Shown: in pieces, positions 7,794 through 14,970 of the stretch
How positions within the stretch are numbered: the stretch's first letter is position 1
How the letters are laid out: the number at the start of each line of letters is the position of its first letter
Assembly (NCBI GenBank): GCA_017396895.1
Contig: JAFQKN010000049.1
Span: forward strand, 1 to 40,219
Reading direction: 5' to 3'
From: Clostridia bacterium
GTDB taxonomy: Bacteria > Bacillota > Clostridia > Oscillospirales > Acutalibacteraceae
DNA: 40,219 nucleotides
Translations under genes and position numbers: made by a program
The notes under the pieces: model-generated
Seen by the model: only the letters and a program-made list of their open reading frames with translations
The model's database searches: none
What the model was told of the DNA's origin: nothing

Positions 7794-8129
7794 TCACTTT
7801 TGGTTTTTGCGGTGTTTTCCGTGATTGCCGTGGTGTGCACGGCTCTGTTGGCTGTTGCAGACTGCATTTGCCCTGTTGTCGCAGACACCGTTGTTGTCTG
7901 CGTCTGCATAATTCCCGCAGTTCACAGAGTTCCTGTTGTCGCAGACACCGTTGTTGTCCGCGTCCGCATAATTCCCGCAGTTTGCAGAATCCCTGTTGTC
8001 GCAGATACCGTTGTTGTTCGCGTCTGCATAATTCCCGCAGTTTGCAGTTCTGTCGAATGCAAATACAACGGTACTGCAAAGCAGAGCAATTGTGAGAACA
8101 ATGCTAAAAATGGTAATGATTTTTTTCAT
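7794..8129 (-). CDS. Small secreted protein with three calcium-loop-like 20-residue repeats
   Basis: A 111-residue protein, first gene of the ECF operon. Residues 1-25 are a classic signal peptide (MKKIITIFS then a hydrophobic core, cleavage probably after VFAF or nearby). Residues 30-89 are three tandem 20-residue repeats of the form NCGNYADADNNGVCDNR plus three variable residues. In each, DADNNGVCD (first copy DANNNGICD) fits the D-x-[DN]-x-N-G-x-x-D loop of EF-hand-like, dockerin and thrombospondin type 3 calcium sites, and each repeat carries two cysteines. The tail (91-111) is His-, Lys- and Arg-rich. The start is the ATG at 8129 with GGAAGGAA upstream; the reading frame to 8183 lacks a site and would cover the promoter. 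Function is unknown; a metal-binding or redox-active signal or cell-surface product controlled by the adjacent sigma factor is a reasonable inference. Confidence 0.82.
   Translation of the reverse strand: MKKIITIFSIVLTIALLCSTVVFAFDRTANCGNYADANNNGICDNRDSANCGNYADADNNGVCDNRNSVNCGNYADADNNGVCDNRANAVCNSQQSRAHHGNHGKHRKNQK
7871..8050. repeat. Three 60-bp tandem direct repeats inside the secreted repeat-protein gene
   Basis: Units of exactly 60 bp begin at about 7871, 7931 and 7991 and are highly similar; differences are mostly single bases. They encode the three 20-residue repeats of the gene at 7794-8129, so copy number can change without breaking the frame. Confidence 0.9.
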
Positions 8130-8163
8130 AATGTCGTTCCTTCCGTTTTTGTCGTTCACAAAT

Positions 8164-8192
8164 AATACGAATGAAACCGGCAAAACCGTTCA
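8164..8192 (-). promoter_or_regulatory. Candidate autoregulated ECF sigma promoter
   Basis: On the minus strand upstream of the operon's first gene, TGAACG (8192-8187) and CGTATT (8169-8164) are 17 bases apart. A -35 containing GAAC and a -10 beginning CGT are the hallmarks of ECF-dependent promoters, and no good sigma-A promoter is seen there. The position, 35 bases before the ATG, is suitable. Confidence 0.6.
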
Positions 8193-8210
8193 TGCGAACA
8201 AAAAATATTA

Positions 8211-8258
8211 AAAAAGCGGTGTATCAAACATCATCTCCCTGTGATGTTTTGATACACC
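8211..8258 (-). terminator. Intrinsic terminator of the YD-repeat-like lipoprotein gene
   Basis: A long stem (8218-8233 with 8242-8258, one bulged base) is followed on the minus strand by GC then TTTTTT, directly downstream of the stop of the lipoprotein gene at 8285-9346. It lies between that gene and the ECF promoter, insulating the two units. Confidence 0.85.
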
Positions 8259-8284
8259 CCCGTTTTGATTTAAGGAGCCGGCTG

Positions 8285-9346
8285 TTAATCCTGCGGAATG
8301 AATGCATTTTTTTGTGCATCGTAGCAGGTGATCTGCTCTGTTTGCAATGAACCGTTTTCGTCAAAGAGCATCACCTTGACGCGGGTGCAACCGCCGCCGA
8401 TATCTTCATAAGAGGTGATGCTGTAGGCAGACACTGCGCCGTTGGCGGTTTGTGTGCGGCTGTTGATCTCACGGTTGTTTGCATCGTATTCATATACGGT
8501 GGTGTAGATTCCGTTGGGATCCTGTTCGGTGCGCTCGGTAATATTTCCTTTATCGTCATACGTCAGTGTCAACGAACGGATGCGAGCCGCCGCCGTACCC
8601 GGGTTGTCGGTCGTCGTTTCACTTTTCTGCCGCAGATATCTGCCTTCAAACGTGTAGACGCTTTCGGTCTGGCTCTGTAACTGACCGTTTTCAGTGACCG
8701 TGCAAAGAATCTCTCTGCCGTAATCGTCATAAGAATAACCGTAGACGGTCTGGCTTTGGATCTGGCCGGCGGCGTTGTAACGGATGATGGATTTTGTGGC
8801 GGGGGTGCCGTCGGTGTTGTTGACGGATTCGGTCAGACAACAGACATACAGTTCACCGCGTGCGTCCGGGATGCGTTCGGTTACGGTGCGGGGCGAACCT
8901 TTGCTGTCATATTCGTAATCGGTTGTGGATATCAACTGATCTCCGTTTGCATTTTTTGTCCATTTCTCAAGAGTGGAAACGGAACCGTTGCGGTACACGA
9001 ACCGTTCGTAATTGCCCGAATAAACGGCATTGTCTCCGTAGCCGAGCACTTCATAAACAATAACGGGATCGCCGTTTGCGGTGTATTCGTTTTTGTATTC
9101 CTGCGGTGCATGAGGAGCCGGGACGGTCTGTTCTTCTGCAGTCGGTTCTTGTGTTACTTCCTGCGAAGCATTTTCATCGGCCGGAAGTGTAACGGAAGGT
9201 GAGGGCGTCGTAACGGTCGCAGACGGAGTATACTCATACCGAACGCTGTTGTTTTGTACTGCAAGGGGCTCCTCCTTCGTGCAGGCGGTGATACAACCCA
9301 GAGTTGCCAAAAGTGTGAGGCTGAGTGCCAGTAAACGGGTTTTCAT
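8285..9346 (-). CDS. Lipoprotein with RHS/YD-repeat-like beta-strand repeats
   Basis: A 353-residue exported lipoprotein of unknown function. The signal peptide ends in ITAC, giving a lipidated Cys22. Residues 23-80 are a Thr/Pro/Glu-rich linker. The rest consists of strands and turns recalling RHS/YD repeats: YEYDSKGSPRTVTE, YNAAGQIQSQTVYGYSYDD, LTYDDKGNITERTEQ and YEYDANNREINSRTQ. These are the Y-D-x-x-G-x-I/R motifs seen in YD-repeat proteins and in some bacterial proteins of the MORN-like class, without the large toxin cage. The start is the ATG at 9346 with GAGGAC upstream. It is divergent from the next lipoprotein gene and terminates at the hairpin 8211-8258. It could bind carbohydrate at the cell surface, but that is a guess. 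Confidence 0.8.
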   Translation of the reverse strand: MKTRLLALSLTLLATLGCITACTKEEPLAVQNNSVRYEYTPSATVTTPSPSVTLPADENASQEVTQEPTAEEQTVPAPHAPQEYKNEYTANGDPVIVYEVLGYGDNAVYSGNYERFVYRNGSVSTLEKWTKNANGDQLISTTDYEYDSKGSPRTVTERIPDARGELYVCCLTESVNNTDGTPATKSIIRYNAAGQIQSQTVYGYSYDDYGREILCTVTENGQLQSQTESVYTFEGRYLRQKSETTTDNPGTAAARIRSLTLTYDDKGNITERTEQDPNGIYTTVYEYDANNREINSRTQTANGAVSAYSITSYEDIGGGCTRVKVMLFDENGSLQTEQITCYDAQKNAFIPQD

Positions 9347-9432
9347 CGATTGTTGTCCTCCAAAATTGTTCTGCAAATCATATACCATATTTCGCTTAAA
9401 AAATCAACAAATTTCTCAGTTAATTTACAGAG

Positions 9433-9462
9433 TTGACAAATATTATTAAAGAGTGATATAAT
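9433..9462 (+). promoter_or_regulatory. Sigma-A promoter of the 9492 lipoprotein gene
   Basis: TTGACA (9433-9438) and TATAAT (9457-9462) are 18 bases apart, 29 bases before the ATG at 9492. A poorer minus-strand candidate for the divergent lipoprotein (TTGATT, TATATG, 17-base spacing) lies in the AT-rich sequence at about 9380-9408. Confidence 0.8.
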
Positions 9463-9491
9463 TATTTACATCTATATTCAGGAGGTTTCCC

Positions 9492-10154
9492 ATGAAAAAA
9501 TACGTTTCTTTGTTGTTGAGCATTCTGCTTCTGATCGGTGCTGTCGGTTTGTCTGCCTGCACAGACGATGTGCCTGAACTTTCCGACGAGCAGATCTCTG
9601 AAATGAATATTGTCGCTGATTACAGCGCATTTGTCAATTTTGCAAGTGCCGTGAAAGATCTGCCGAGCAAAACGTCTCTGAATCGCTATTCTTCCTCTGT
9701 CGGTTATCTTGACGATCTTCTTGTGCAGGGGCAGGCTCTCAAACAGTTGATCGAAAAGCAGAACCTCGGCAAGGATGATGGTGTCAAGGAGTTTGAAGAA
9801 GCCTACGAGCAGGTCGTTGCGTTGTGGGATGCAGCCGAAGAAGCCGCCGGAAAATACGTAAAAGGTTTTTATAAATCGATCGGCAAAAAGGATGTTACCG
9901 CGGTTTATTGTTATATGACCGTCAATGCAGACGGAGTCAATGACTACGTTTTTGCGCTGACGTATGATAACGACGGCACTCCCGTGAGCGTGTACATGGA
10001 TTCCACCGTCACTTCTGACATCGTGGAAGTTTCCGTGTATGAAGATTCCCCCGAAAAGTTCTATGCATCCGAATGTAAAAACGAGATGATGAATACCCCC
10101 GTTTATAACAATATCACACTCGACCTCAGTGCTGTTCTTTCTGCGGCAAAATAA
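9492..10154 (+). CDS. Putative lipoprotein of unknown function
   Basis: A 220-residue exported lipoprotein: signal peptide with hydrophobic core and lipobox LSAC, lipidated Cys23. The mature part is acidic and mostly helical up to about residue 140 (for example VKEFEEAYEQVVALWDAAEE), then a beta-rich segment with Tyr, Val and Thr. No known motif was recognised. The start follows AGGAGGTTTCCC. The gene ends 12 bases before the glycerophosphodiesterase start, so the two are probably cotranscribed. Confidence 0.8.
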   Translation: MKKYVSLLLSILLLIGAVGLSACTDDVPELSDEQISEMNIVADYSAFVNFASAVKDLPSKTSLNRYSSSVGYLDDLLVQGQALKQLIEKQNLGKDDGVKEFEEAYEQVVALWDAAEEAAGKYVKGFYKSIGKKDVTAVYCYMTVNADGVNDYVFALTYDNDGTPVSVYMDSTVTSDIVEVSVYEDSPEKFYASECKNEMMNTPVYNNITLDLSAVLSAAK

Positions 10155-10166
10155 AAGGTGACGGCT

Positions 10167-10931
10167 ATGCAGAATATTATTGCGCATCGCGGTGCGAAAG
10201 CTTGTGCACCGCAGAACACTTTGCCTTCTTTTGAACGTGCCGTCAAAGACGGTGCCGATGGATTTGAAACGGACGTGCATCTGACCAAAGACGGCGTTCT
10301 TGTGATCTGTCACAATTACAATATTGATGAAACAAGCAACGGAACGGGATATATTGAAAATCTTACCCTTGCCGAACTCCGAGAATTTGACTTCGGTGCG
10401 TGGTACGGGGATGATTTTGCAGGGACGCGCATTCCGACGTTGGATGAGTTTCTAGCACTTGCAAAGGAAGCGGATGTGAAAGTTCTCAATATTGAGCTCA
10501 AACGTCCCCCTTCAAGACTCAAAGAAATGGTGGAAAAAACGCTTGCCGCCGTTGAAGAATTCGGTTTGACCGACCGATTGCTCATTTCAAGTTTCAGTGT
10601 GCAGATTCTGCGCTATGTCAAGAAATGTGCACCGGATGTGAAAACGGGACTTTTGTATCCTACAAACAATCCGTCAGCCTGCTATCCGATCCTGTGGCCG
10701 TCGGCTATGGTGCGCTACACCAAGTGTGATGCCATCCATCCGTTCCAGGACCTTGTAAGTTCCTCGCTGGTTGCATGGGCACATAAAAAAGGATTGGAGA
10801 TCAACGTCTGGACGGTAAATGAAGAAACGCAGATCAGGCGACTTGTGATGCTTGGTGTGGACGGACTGATAACGGACAATCCTGCAAACACGCGCAGGCT
10901 TGCGCAGAGTTGTTATAAATTCAACCGTTAA
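10167..10931 (+). CDS. Glycerophosphodiester phosphodiesterase (GDPD family)
   Basis: A 254-residue GDPD-family enzyme that hydrolyses glycerophosphodiesters to glycerol 3-phosphate and an alcohol, used in phospholipid turnover or phosphate and glycerol scavenging. N-terminal motif AHRG (His7-Arg8), ENT-like QNTLPSF, metal-binding Glu34 and Asp36 in FETDVHLTKDG, and catalytic His49 in ICHN. Later NIELKRP and a C-terminal INVWTVNE plus VDGLITDNP are also characteristic. No signal peptide, so it is cytoplasmic. The ATG at 10167 with AAAGGTG is preferred to the upstream in-frame GTG at 10158. It follows the lipoprotein gene and is followed only by a weak AT-rich hairpin (10947-10974). Confidence 0.92.
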   Translation: MQNIIAHRGAKACAPQNTLPSFERAVKDGADGFETDVHLTKDGVLVICHNYNIDETSNGTGYIENLTLAELREFDFGAWYGDDFAGTRIPTLDEFLALAKEADVKVLNIELKRPPSRLKEMVEKTLAAVEEFGLTDRLLISSFSVQILRYVKKCAPDVKTGLLYPTNNPSACYPILWPSAMVRYTKCDAIHPFQDLVSSSLVAWAHKKGLEINVWTVNEETQIRRLVMLGVDGLITDNPANTRRLAQSCYKFNR

Positions 10932-10988
10932 GAATAAAAATATTGCCAAAAATGAAAGGATTATGTCATTTTTGATACGAAAAATGTG

Positions 10989-11017
10989 TTGACAATATTT
11001 TTGATATGTGATAAAAT
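10989..11017 (+). promoter_or_regulatory. Sigma-A promoter of the small HTH regulator
   Basis: TTGACA (10989-10994) and TAAAAT (11012-11017) are 17 bases apart. The start site would leave a leader of about 145 bases before the ATG at 11168. Confidence 0.75.
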
Positions 11018-11042
11018 CAATGCTTGTGGATGTTAAATTATT

Positions 11043-11095
11043 AACAAGATAAAATCTTGTTGTGTGCCGCTTAAACCGTTATCGTTGCACGGTTT
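11043..11095 (+). other. Two hairpins in the long leader of the HTH gene
   Basis: AACAAGAT / ATCTTGTT (11043-11050, 11054-11061) and AAACCGT / ACGGTTT (11073-11079, 11089-11095) are perfect inverted repeats inside the untranslated leader. Neither is followed by a T-tract. No known riboswitch is recognised. Confidence 0.45.
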
Positions 11096-11167
11096 TGCAC
11101 TTTGCACATTGAGTGATTGCGGCATTCACGATTGTCAGGAAAAAAATAAAAGATAGGTGGTAAAAAA

Positions 11168-11518
11168 ATGGAAGGTTTAACTCCGATCATCAAAAAGAAC
11201 ATCAAGACCAAGTACAAGAGTGTTCGCCGCTTCTCCGAAGAACTGGGTATTCCTCAGTCCACGGTCGTCAGTGCTCTCAAAAAAGGTGTCAGCGGTACGG
11301 CATTTGATACGGTTTGCAAAATGTGCTCCTTGCTTGACATCAAGTTGGTGGAAGGTATGTATCCCGTTTCTTTTGATGAAGACATGAAAGAAATCATCGA
11401 AAAGAGCGCATATCTTGATGATGCAGGCAAGCATACTCTGCATACGGTTCTCTTGATGGAATATGCCCGTTGCACAAAGTCCAAGGTAGAATTGGATTAT
11501 TCCAAAAAAGCTGAATAA
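11168..11518 (+). CDS. Small XRE-like helix-turn-helix DNA-binding protein
   Basis: A 116-residue protein with an N-terminal helix-turn-helix of the Cro/CI (XRE) type at about residues 12-62 (SVRRFSEELGIPQSTVVSAL followed by a GTAFDTVCKMCSLLDI helix). The C-terminal 50 residues are helical and contain no recognised domain. A role as transcription regulator is inferred; targets are unknown. It is a single-gene unit with its own promoter, a 145-base leader and a good terminator. RBS AGGTGG. Its codon use favours frequent codons more than that of its lipoprotein neighbours. Confidence 0.82.
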   Translation: MEGLTPIIKKNIKTKYKSVRRFSEELGIPQSTVVSALKKGVSGTAFDTVCKMCSLLDIKLVEGMYPVSFDEDMKEIIEKSAYLDDAGKHTLHTVLLMEYARCTKSKVELDYSKKAE

Positions 11519-11528
11519 AGATCAAACG

Positions 11529-11563
11529 AGAGGGGCTGCATCTGAATGCGACGGCCCCTCTTT
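11529..11563 (+). terminator. Intrinsic terminator of the HTH gene
   Basis: AGAGGGGC (11529-11536) pairs with GCCCCTCT (11554-11561), with an inner GCAT/ATGC pairing in the loop, followed by a short T-run. Confidence 0.75.
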
Positions 11564-11603
11564 CAATTATAAACACTTTTTTACAGGTACTGCGGAAAAA
11601 GTG

Positions 11604-11632
11604 TTGACAAATGAAAACACTGCTGATATAAT
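11604..11632 (+). promoter_or_regulatory. Sigma-A promoter of the lysine biosynthesis operon
   Basis: Consensus TTGACA (11604-11609) and TATAAT (11627-11632) with a 17-base spacer. Transcription would begin around 11639, just at the 5' side of the lysine riboswitch. Confidence 0.9.
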
Positions 11633-11639
11633 CAGCTTA

Positions 11640-11803
11640 ATAGGTAGAGGTGCGTTGTGTCATCAGTCACCCGAATGCCAAGGAAAAAGGCATTTCCGTT
11701 GTTCGGGCAAAAGGGGCAGAACGCCGAAGGAAGCCTTGCCGCGGCTTACCTGGGTATACGCAACAAGATGTGTATAACTGTCGCATTTGCGGAGTGCTAT
11801 CTG
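11640..11803 (+). promoter_or_regulatory. Lysine riboswitch (L-box) aptamer
   Basis: The leader carries the conserved blocks of the lysine aptamer in order: AGAGGTGCG at 11646-11654, AAAGGGGC then GCCGAAGG at 11711-11730, CTTACCTGG in the middle, and CTGTC-hairpin-GGAGTGCTATC at 11778-11801. The closing stem P1 is AGGTAG (11642-11647) with CTATCT (11797-11802). Lysine binding is expected to stabilise P1 and favour the terminator at 11847-11877, switching off dapA-dapB-lysA. The block order and the downstream genes agree, so the identification is firm although not run through a covariance model. Open reading frames crossing the leader are spurious. Confidence 0.92.
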
Positions 11804-11846
11804 AACGGTCTTTCCACGGCGGAAATATATGTTTCAGTTTGTATTG

Positions 11847-11877
11847 TGCTGTCGACTGCCTTGTCGGCGGCATTTTT
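11847..11877 (+). terminator. Riboswitch-controlled intrinsic terminator
   Basis: TGCTGTCGAC (11847-11856) pairs with GTCGGCGGCA (11863-11872), including two G-T wobbles, with a 6-base loop and TTTTTT directly after. It lies between the lysine aptamer and the dapA start and is the expression platform. Confidence 0.88.
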
Positions 11878-11916
11878 TCAGCCTCTTACCTTTATGAAAT
11901 TACGGAGGGAATACAC

Positions 11917-12807
11917 ATGGAAAAGAAAACACTTTTTAAGGGCGTTGCCACCGCCCTCATCACACCTTTTAACGAAAACGGCATCGATTACGATGCGCTC
12001 GGTAAGATCATCGACTGGCAGATCGATTGCGGTATCGACGGTCTTGTGATTGCAGGTACTTCGGGTGAGGCATCCACCCTGTCCGACGATGAACACAGAG
12101 AGATCTTCGTATATTCCGCAAAGCGTATCGCAGGCCGCGTGCCGATGATCGCAGGTGTCGGCAGTAACGATACCGCTTATGCGCTCGATCTTGTTGAACA
12201 CGCCTGCAAAGCAGGAGCAGACGGTGTTTTGTCCGTAACTCCTTATTACAACAAAGCCACCCAAAAAGGTCTTATCAGTATGTATACGGAAATTGCCGAC
12301 CATTCATCCGTGCCGGTTATTCTTTACAACGTTCCTACCAGAACGGGTGTAAACATTGAACCCGACACCTATGCCGCATTGGCAGATCATCCGAACATTG
12401 TCGGTATCAAAGAAGCCAACGGTAATATTTCCAAGATCGTTGAGACCATGAGCAAGGTGCACGGCAAACTGGATCTGTATTCAGGCAATGACGATCAGAT
12501 CGTACCTTTGATGTCCTTGGGCGGTGTGGGCTGCATTTCCGTGCTTTCCAATATTCTTCCCAAAGAAACCATGGAAATCTGCAACCGCTTCTTCTCGGGT
12601 GACGTGTGGGGTGCCGCAAATCTGCAGTACCGCTATCATTCTCTGATTGATTCGCTGTTCTGCGAAGTCAATCCCATTCCCGTCAAAGCCGCAATGGCCG
12701 CTATGGGATTCTGCGAAGACAGATTGCGTCTGCCTTTGACTCCCATGGAAGAAGCACACAAAGAGAATATGCTTGCGCTCATGCGTGAACAGGGCTTGAA
12801 TGTTTGA
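11917..12807 (+). CDS. dapA: 4-hydroxy-tetrahydrodipicolinate synthase
   Basis: A 296-residue class I aldolase that condenses pyruvate with aspartate semialdehyde, the first committed step to diaminopimelate and lysine. The GTSGE motif (47-51) binds pyruvate carboxylate, Tyr137 in LYNVPTRTG is the proton relay, and Lys165 in GIKEANGN is the Schiff-base lysine. The length is standard. The start is the ATG at 11917 after ACGGAGGG; the longer frame from 11650 runs through the riboswitch and terminator and is not real. First gene of the operon and controlled by lysine through the leader. Confidence 0.97.
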   Translation: MEKKTLFKGVATALITPFNENGIDYDALGKIIDWQIDCGIDGLVIAGTSGEASTLSDDEHREIFVYSAKRIAGRVPMIAGVGSNDTAYALDLVEHACKAGADGVLSVTPYYNKATQKGLISMYTEIADHSSVPVILYNVPTRTGVNIEPDTYAALADHPNIVGIKEANGNISKIVETMSKVHGKLDLYSGNDDQIVPLMSLGGVGCISVLSNILPKETMEICNRFFSGDVWGAANLQYRYHSLIDSLFCEVNPIPVKAAMAAMGFCEDRLRLPLTPMEEAHKENMLALMREQGLNV

Positions 12808-12817
12808 GGAAAAAATG

Positions 12818-13555
12818 ATGAAAGTAATTCTGAACGGTGCCGCGGGCCGCATGGGTACGGTTCTGCGCCGTATGATCGGTGAAGGTGTACGCGGTGCATC
12901 CCTTGCCGCCGCTGTCGATTTTACGGGCGGTGAGTTTTTGACTTCGGTCAGCGACTTTTACGGAGAAGCGGATGTGATTATTGATTTTTCCAATCACACA
13001 GCCGCACCCGCTGTTGCTGCCTATGCGGTCAGTCGCAATCTGCCCGTTGTGATCTGCACCACGGGGCTGACTGCGCAAGAACGTGCCGCAGTCTTAAAAG
13101 CGGGCGAAAGTGTTCCCGTTTTTATGAGCGCAAATATGTCACTGGGCGTTGCTTTGCTTGTGGAACTTGCAAAGAAAGCCGCTACCTGTTTCCCGGATGC
13201 AAATATCGAAATCGTGGAGTGTCACCACAATCGCAAACTCGATGCACCGTCCGGTACGGCAGTGATGCTGTTTGATGCAATCAAAGAAGTGCGTCCGCAG
13301 GCAGTGCGTACGGACGGCAGAAGCGGTATGTGCCCGAGAACGCAAGACGAGATCGGTGTTCATGCTTTGCGTCTGGGGAATGAAACGGGAATGCACGAAG
13401 TATGGGTGGCAACCGGTAATGAAACCATTACTCTGCGCCATAAAGCGGAAAACCGTGATATTTTTGCAGAAGGTGCTTTGGCTGCTGCGCAGTTTCTTTG
13501 CGGCAAAGAACCCGGCATATATTCCATGCGCGATTTAATGAATACGGAAGGTTGA
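12818..13555 (+). CDS. dapB: 4-hydroxy-tetrahydrodipicolinate reductase
   Basis: A 245-residue NAD(P)H-dependent reductase, second enzyme of the diaminopimelate branch. The nucleotide-binding loop GAAGRMG is at 7-13. The catalytic signature ECHHNRKLDAPSGTA lies in the central domain and includes the His/Lys pair. The C-terminal part has the usual GMHEVWVATGNETITLRH-like sequence. Of the ATGs at 12815 and 12818 the second is favoured because GAGGA ends at 12810, giving a 7-base spacer. It starts 10 bases after dapA and ends 5 bases before lysA, so the three genes are one operon. Confidence 0.96.
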   Translation: MKVILNGAAGRMGTVLRRMIGEGVRGASLAAAVDFTGGEFLTSVSDFYGEADVIIDFSNHTAAPAVAAYAVSRNLPVVICTTGLTAQERAAVLKAGESVPVFMSANMSLGVALLVELAKKAATCFPDANIEIVECHHNRKLDAPSGTAVMLFDAIKEVRPQAVRTDGRSGMCPRTQDEIGVHALRLGNETGMHEVWVATGNETITLRHKAENRDIFAEGALAAAQFLCGKEPGIYSMRDLMNTEG

Positions 13556-13560
13556 GCAAA

Positions 13561-14871
13561 ATGCAGGACTTTTTGATCCATCCGAATTTGAACATCAACG
13601 AACAGGGACATTTGACCGTCAGCGGTCAGGACTGTGTTGAACTTGCCGCACGGTACGGTACGCCGCTGTATCTGCTGGATGAACAGCTTGTGCGCACAAA
13701 CTGCCGTGCTTACGTGCAGACAATGAAAGAATGCTTCCCGGAAGGCTCCATGCCTTTGCTTGCAAGCAAAGCCTTGAGTTTTACGGGAATCTATAAAATT
13801 GCCGCAAGTGAGGGTATGGGAACCGATCTTGTGTCTGCAGGGGAATTGTACACAGCGAAAAAAGCAGGTTTCCCGCTTGAAAAAGCATTTTTCCACGGTA
13901 ACAACAAAACCGATGCCGACATTGCATTTGCAATGGACAGCGGTGTGGGTTATTTTGTGGTCGATAATCTGCATGAACTGATAGCTGTCAACAGCGAAGC
14001 GGTCCGACGCGGGATCCGTCAGAAAATATTGCTTCGGTTGACGCCGGGAATTGATCCGCATACCCACAAGGCCATCACAACGGGCACGGTCGATTCCAAA
14101 TTCGGCAGTGTCATCGAAAACGGACAGGCGGAAGAGATCACTCTGCAGGCCCTTTCTATGGACGGAATTGACTTGCGCGGATTTCATTGCCATGTCGGTT
14201 CGCAGGTGTTTGAAATCGATCCCTTCGTGCAGGCGGCAGAGATCATGCTGCGTTTTATAAAGAAAATGCAGGATACGCACGGTTATGCGGCTGAATACTG
14301 CAATCTCGGCGGCGGTTTCGGGGCACGGTATCTGCCTTGCCATCCGCAACCCGATTACGTTTCTTATATCCGTGCACTGGCGGCGGAAGTTAACCGCATT
14401 TGCGATGCCCTGCTCATGCCCTGTCCGAAGATTTTGCTCGAACCGGGGCGGAGTATCGTAGCCGCAGCGGGAACAACTCTGTATACCGCAGGCTCTGTTA
14501 AGCATACACCCAACGGAAAAACCTATGTTTCCGTAGACGGCGGTATGCCCGACAATCCGCGTTACGCACTGTATGAATCGCCTTATACTGCGGTCAATGC
14601 ATCCCGTGCGCAACAGGAAACGGAATTGCTTTGTTCCGTTGTCGGACGTTGTTGTGAAAGCGGTGATATTCTGCAGGAAAACGTTCGTATCGCACCTGTA
14701 CAGCGTGGGGATGTGATAGCCGTTCTTACAACGGGTGCTTATAATTACTCCATGGCATCCAATTACAACCGTTTGCCCCGTCCGGCGCTGGTGATTCTCA
14801 ACGGAGAACAAAACCGTATCGGTATTCGCAGAGAGACTTTTGAGGATCTTGTCCGTTGCGATGAAAATTGA
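13561..14871 (+). CDS. lysA: Diaminopimelate decarboxylase
   Basis: A 436-residue PLP-dependent group IV decarboxylase that converts meso-diaminopimelate to L-lysine, the last step of the pathway. PLP lysine is Lys70 in LASKALSF. GFHCHVGSQ and the glycine-rich phosphate-binding NLGGGFG lie in the TIM barrel, EPGRSIVAAAGTTLY is the family signature, and CCESGDIL supplies the cross-subunit substrate-binding region. The ATG at 13561 lies five bases after the dapB stop. Genes for the middle steps (acetyltransferase or dehydrogenase route) are not in the window. Confidence 0.97.
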   Translation: MQDFLIHPNLNINEQGHLTVSGQDCVELAARYGTPLYLLDEQLVRTNCRAYVQTMKECFPEGSMPLLASKALSFTGIYKIAASEGMGTDLVSAGELYTAKKAGFPLEKAFFHGNNKTDADIAFAMDSGVGYFVVDNLHELIAVNSEAVRRGIRQKILLRLTPGIDPHTHKAITTGTVDSKFGSVIENGQAEEITLQALSMDGIDLRGFHCHVGSQVFEIDPFVQAAEIMLRFIKKMQDTHGYAAEYCNLGGGFGARYLPCHPQPDYVSYIRALAAEVNRICDALLMPCPKILLEPGRSIVAAAGTTLYTAGSVKHTPNGKTYVSVDGGMPDNPRYALYESPYTAVNASRAQQETELLCSVVGRCCESGDILQENVRIAPVQRGDVIAVLTTGAYNYSMASNYNRLPRPALVILNGEQNRIGIRRETFEDLVRCDEN

Positions 14872-14921
14872 TATTTTGCAGAACCGAAAAATGTTTATTG
14901 CAATATACACAAACATACGTT

Positions 14922-14959
14922 GGAATCTTTGCGCAAAAGCGACAAAGATTCCTTTTTTT
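14922..14959 (+). terminator. Intrinsic terminator of dapA-dapB-lysA
   Basis: GGAATCTTTG (14922-14931) pairs perfectly with CAAAGATTCC (14943-14952), with a short inner CGC/GCG stem, and is followed by seven T. Confidence 0.92.
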
Positions 14960-14970
14960 GTTTGAATTTG

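Noticed and set aside
7871..8050. Regular 60-bp repeats resembling a CRISPR array
   Set aside because: There are no spacers between repeats; the units are contiguous and in frame within a protein-coding gene.
10947..10974. CAAAAATGA/TCATTTTTG inverted repeat after the glycerophosphodiesterase gene as a terminator
   Set aside because: The stem is AT-only and no T-run follows; too weak to list as a feature.
11650..11916. Apparent 89-residue N-terminal extension of dapA
   Set aside because: The stretch is the lysine riboswitch and its terminator; a good ribosome binding site precedes the standard dapA start at 11917.
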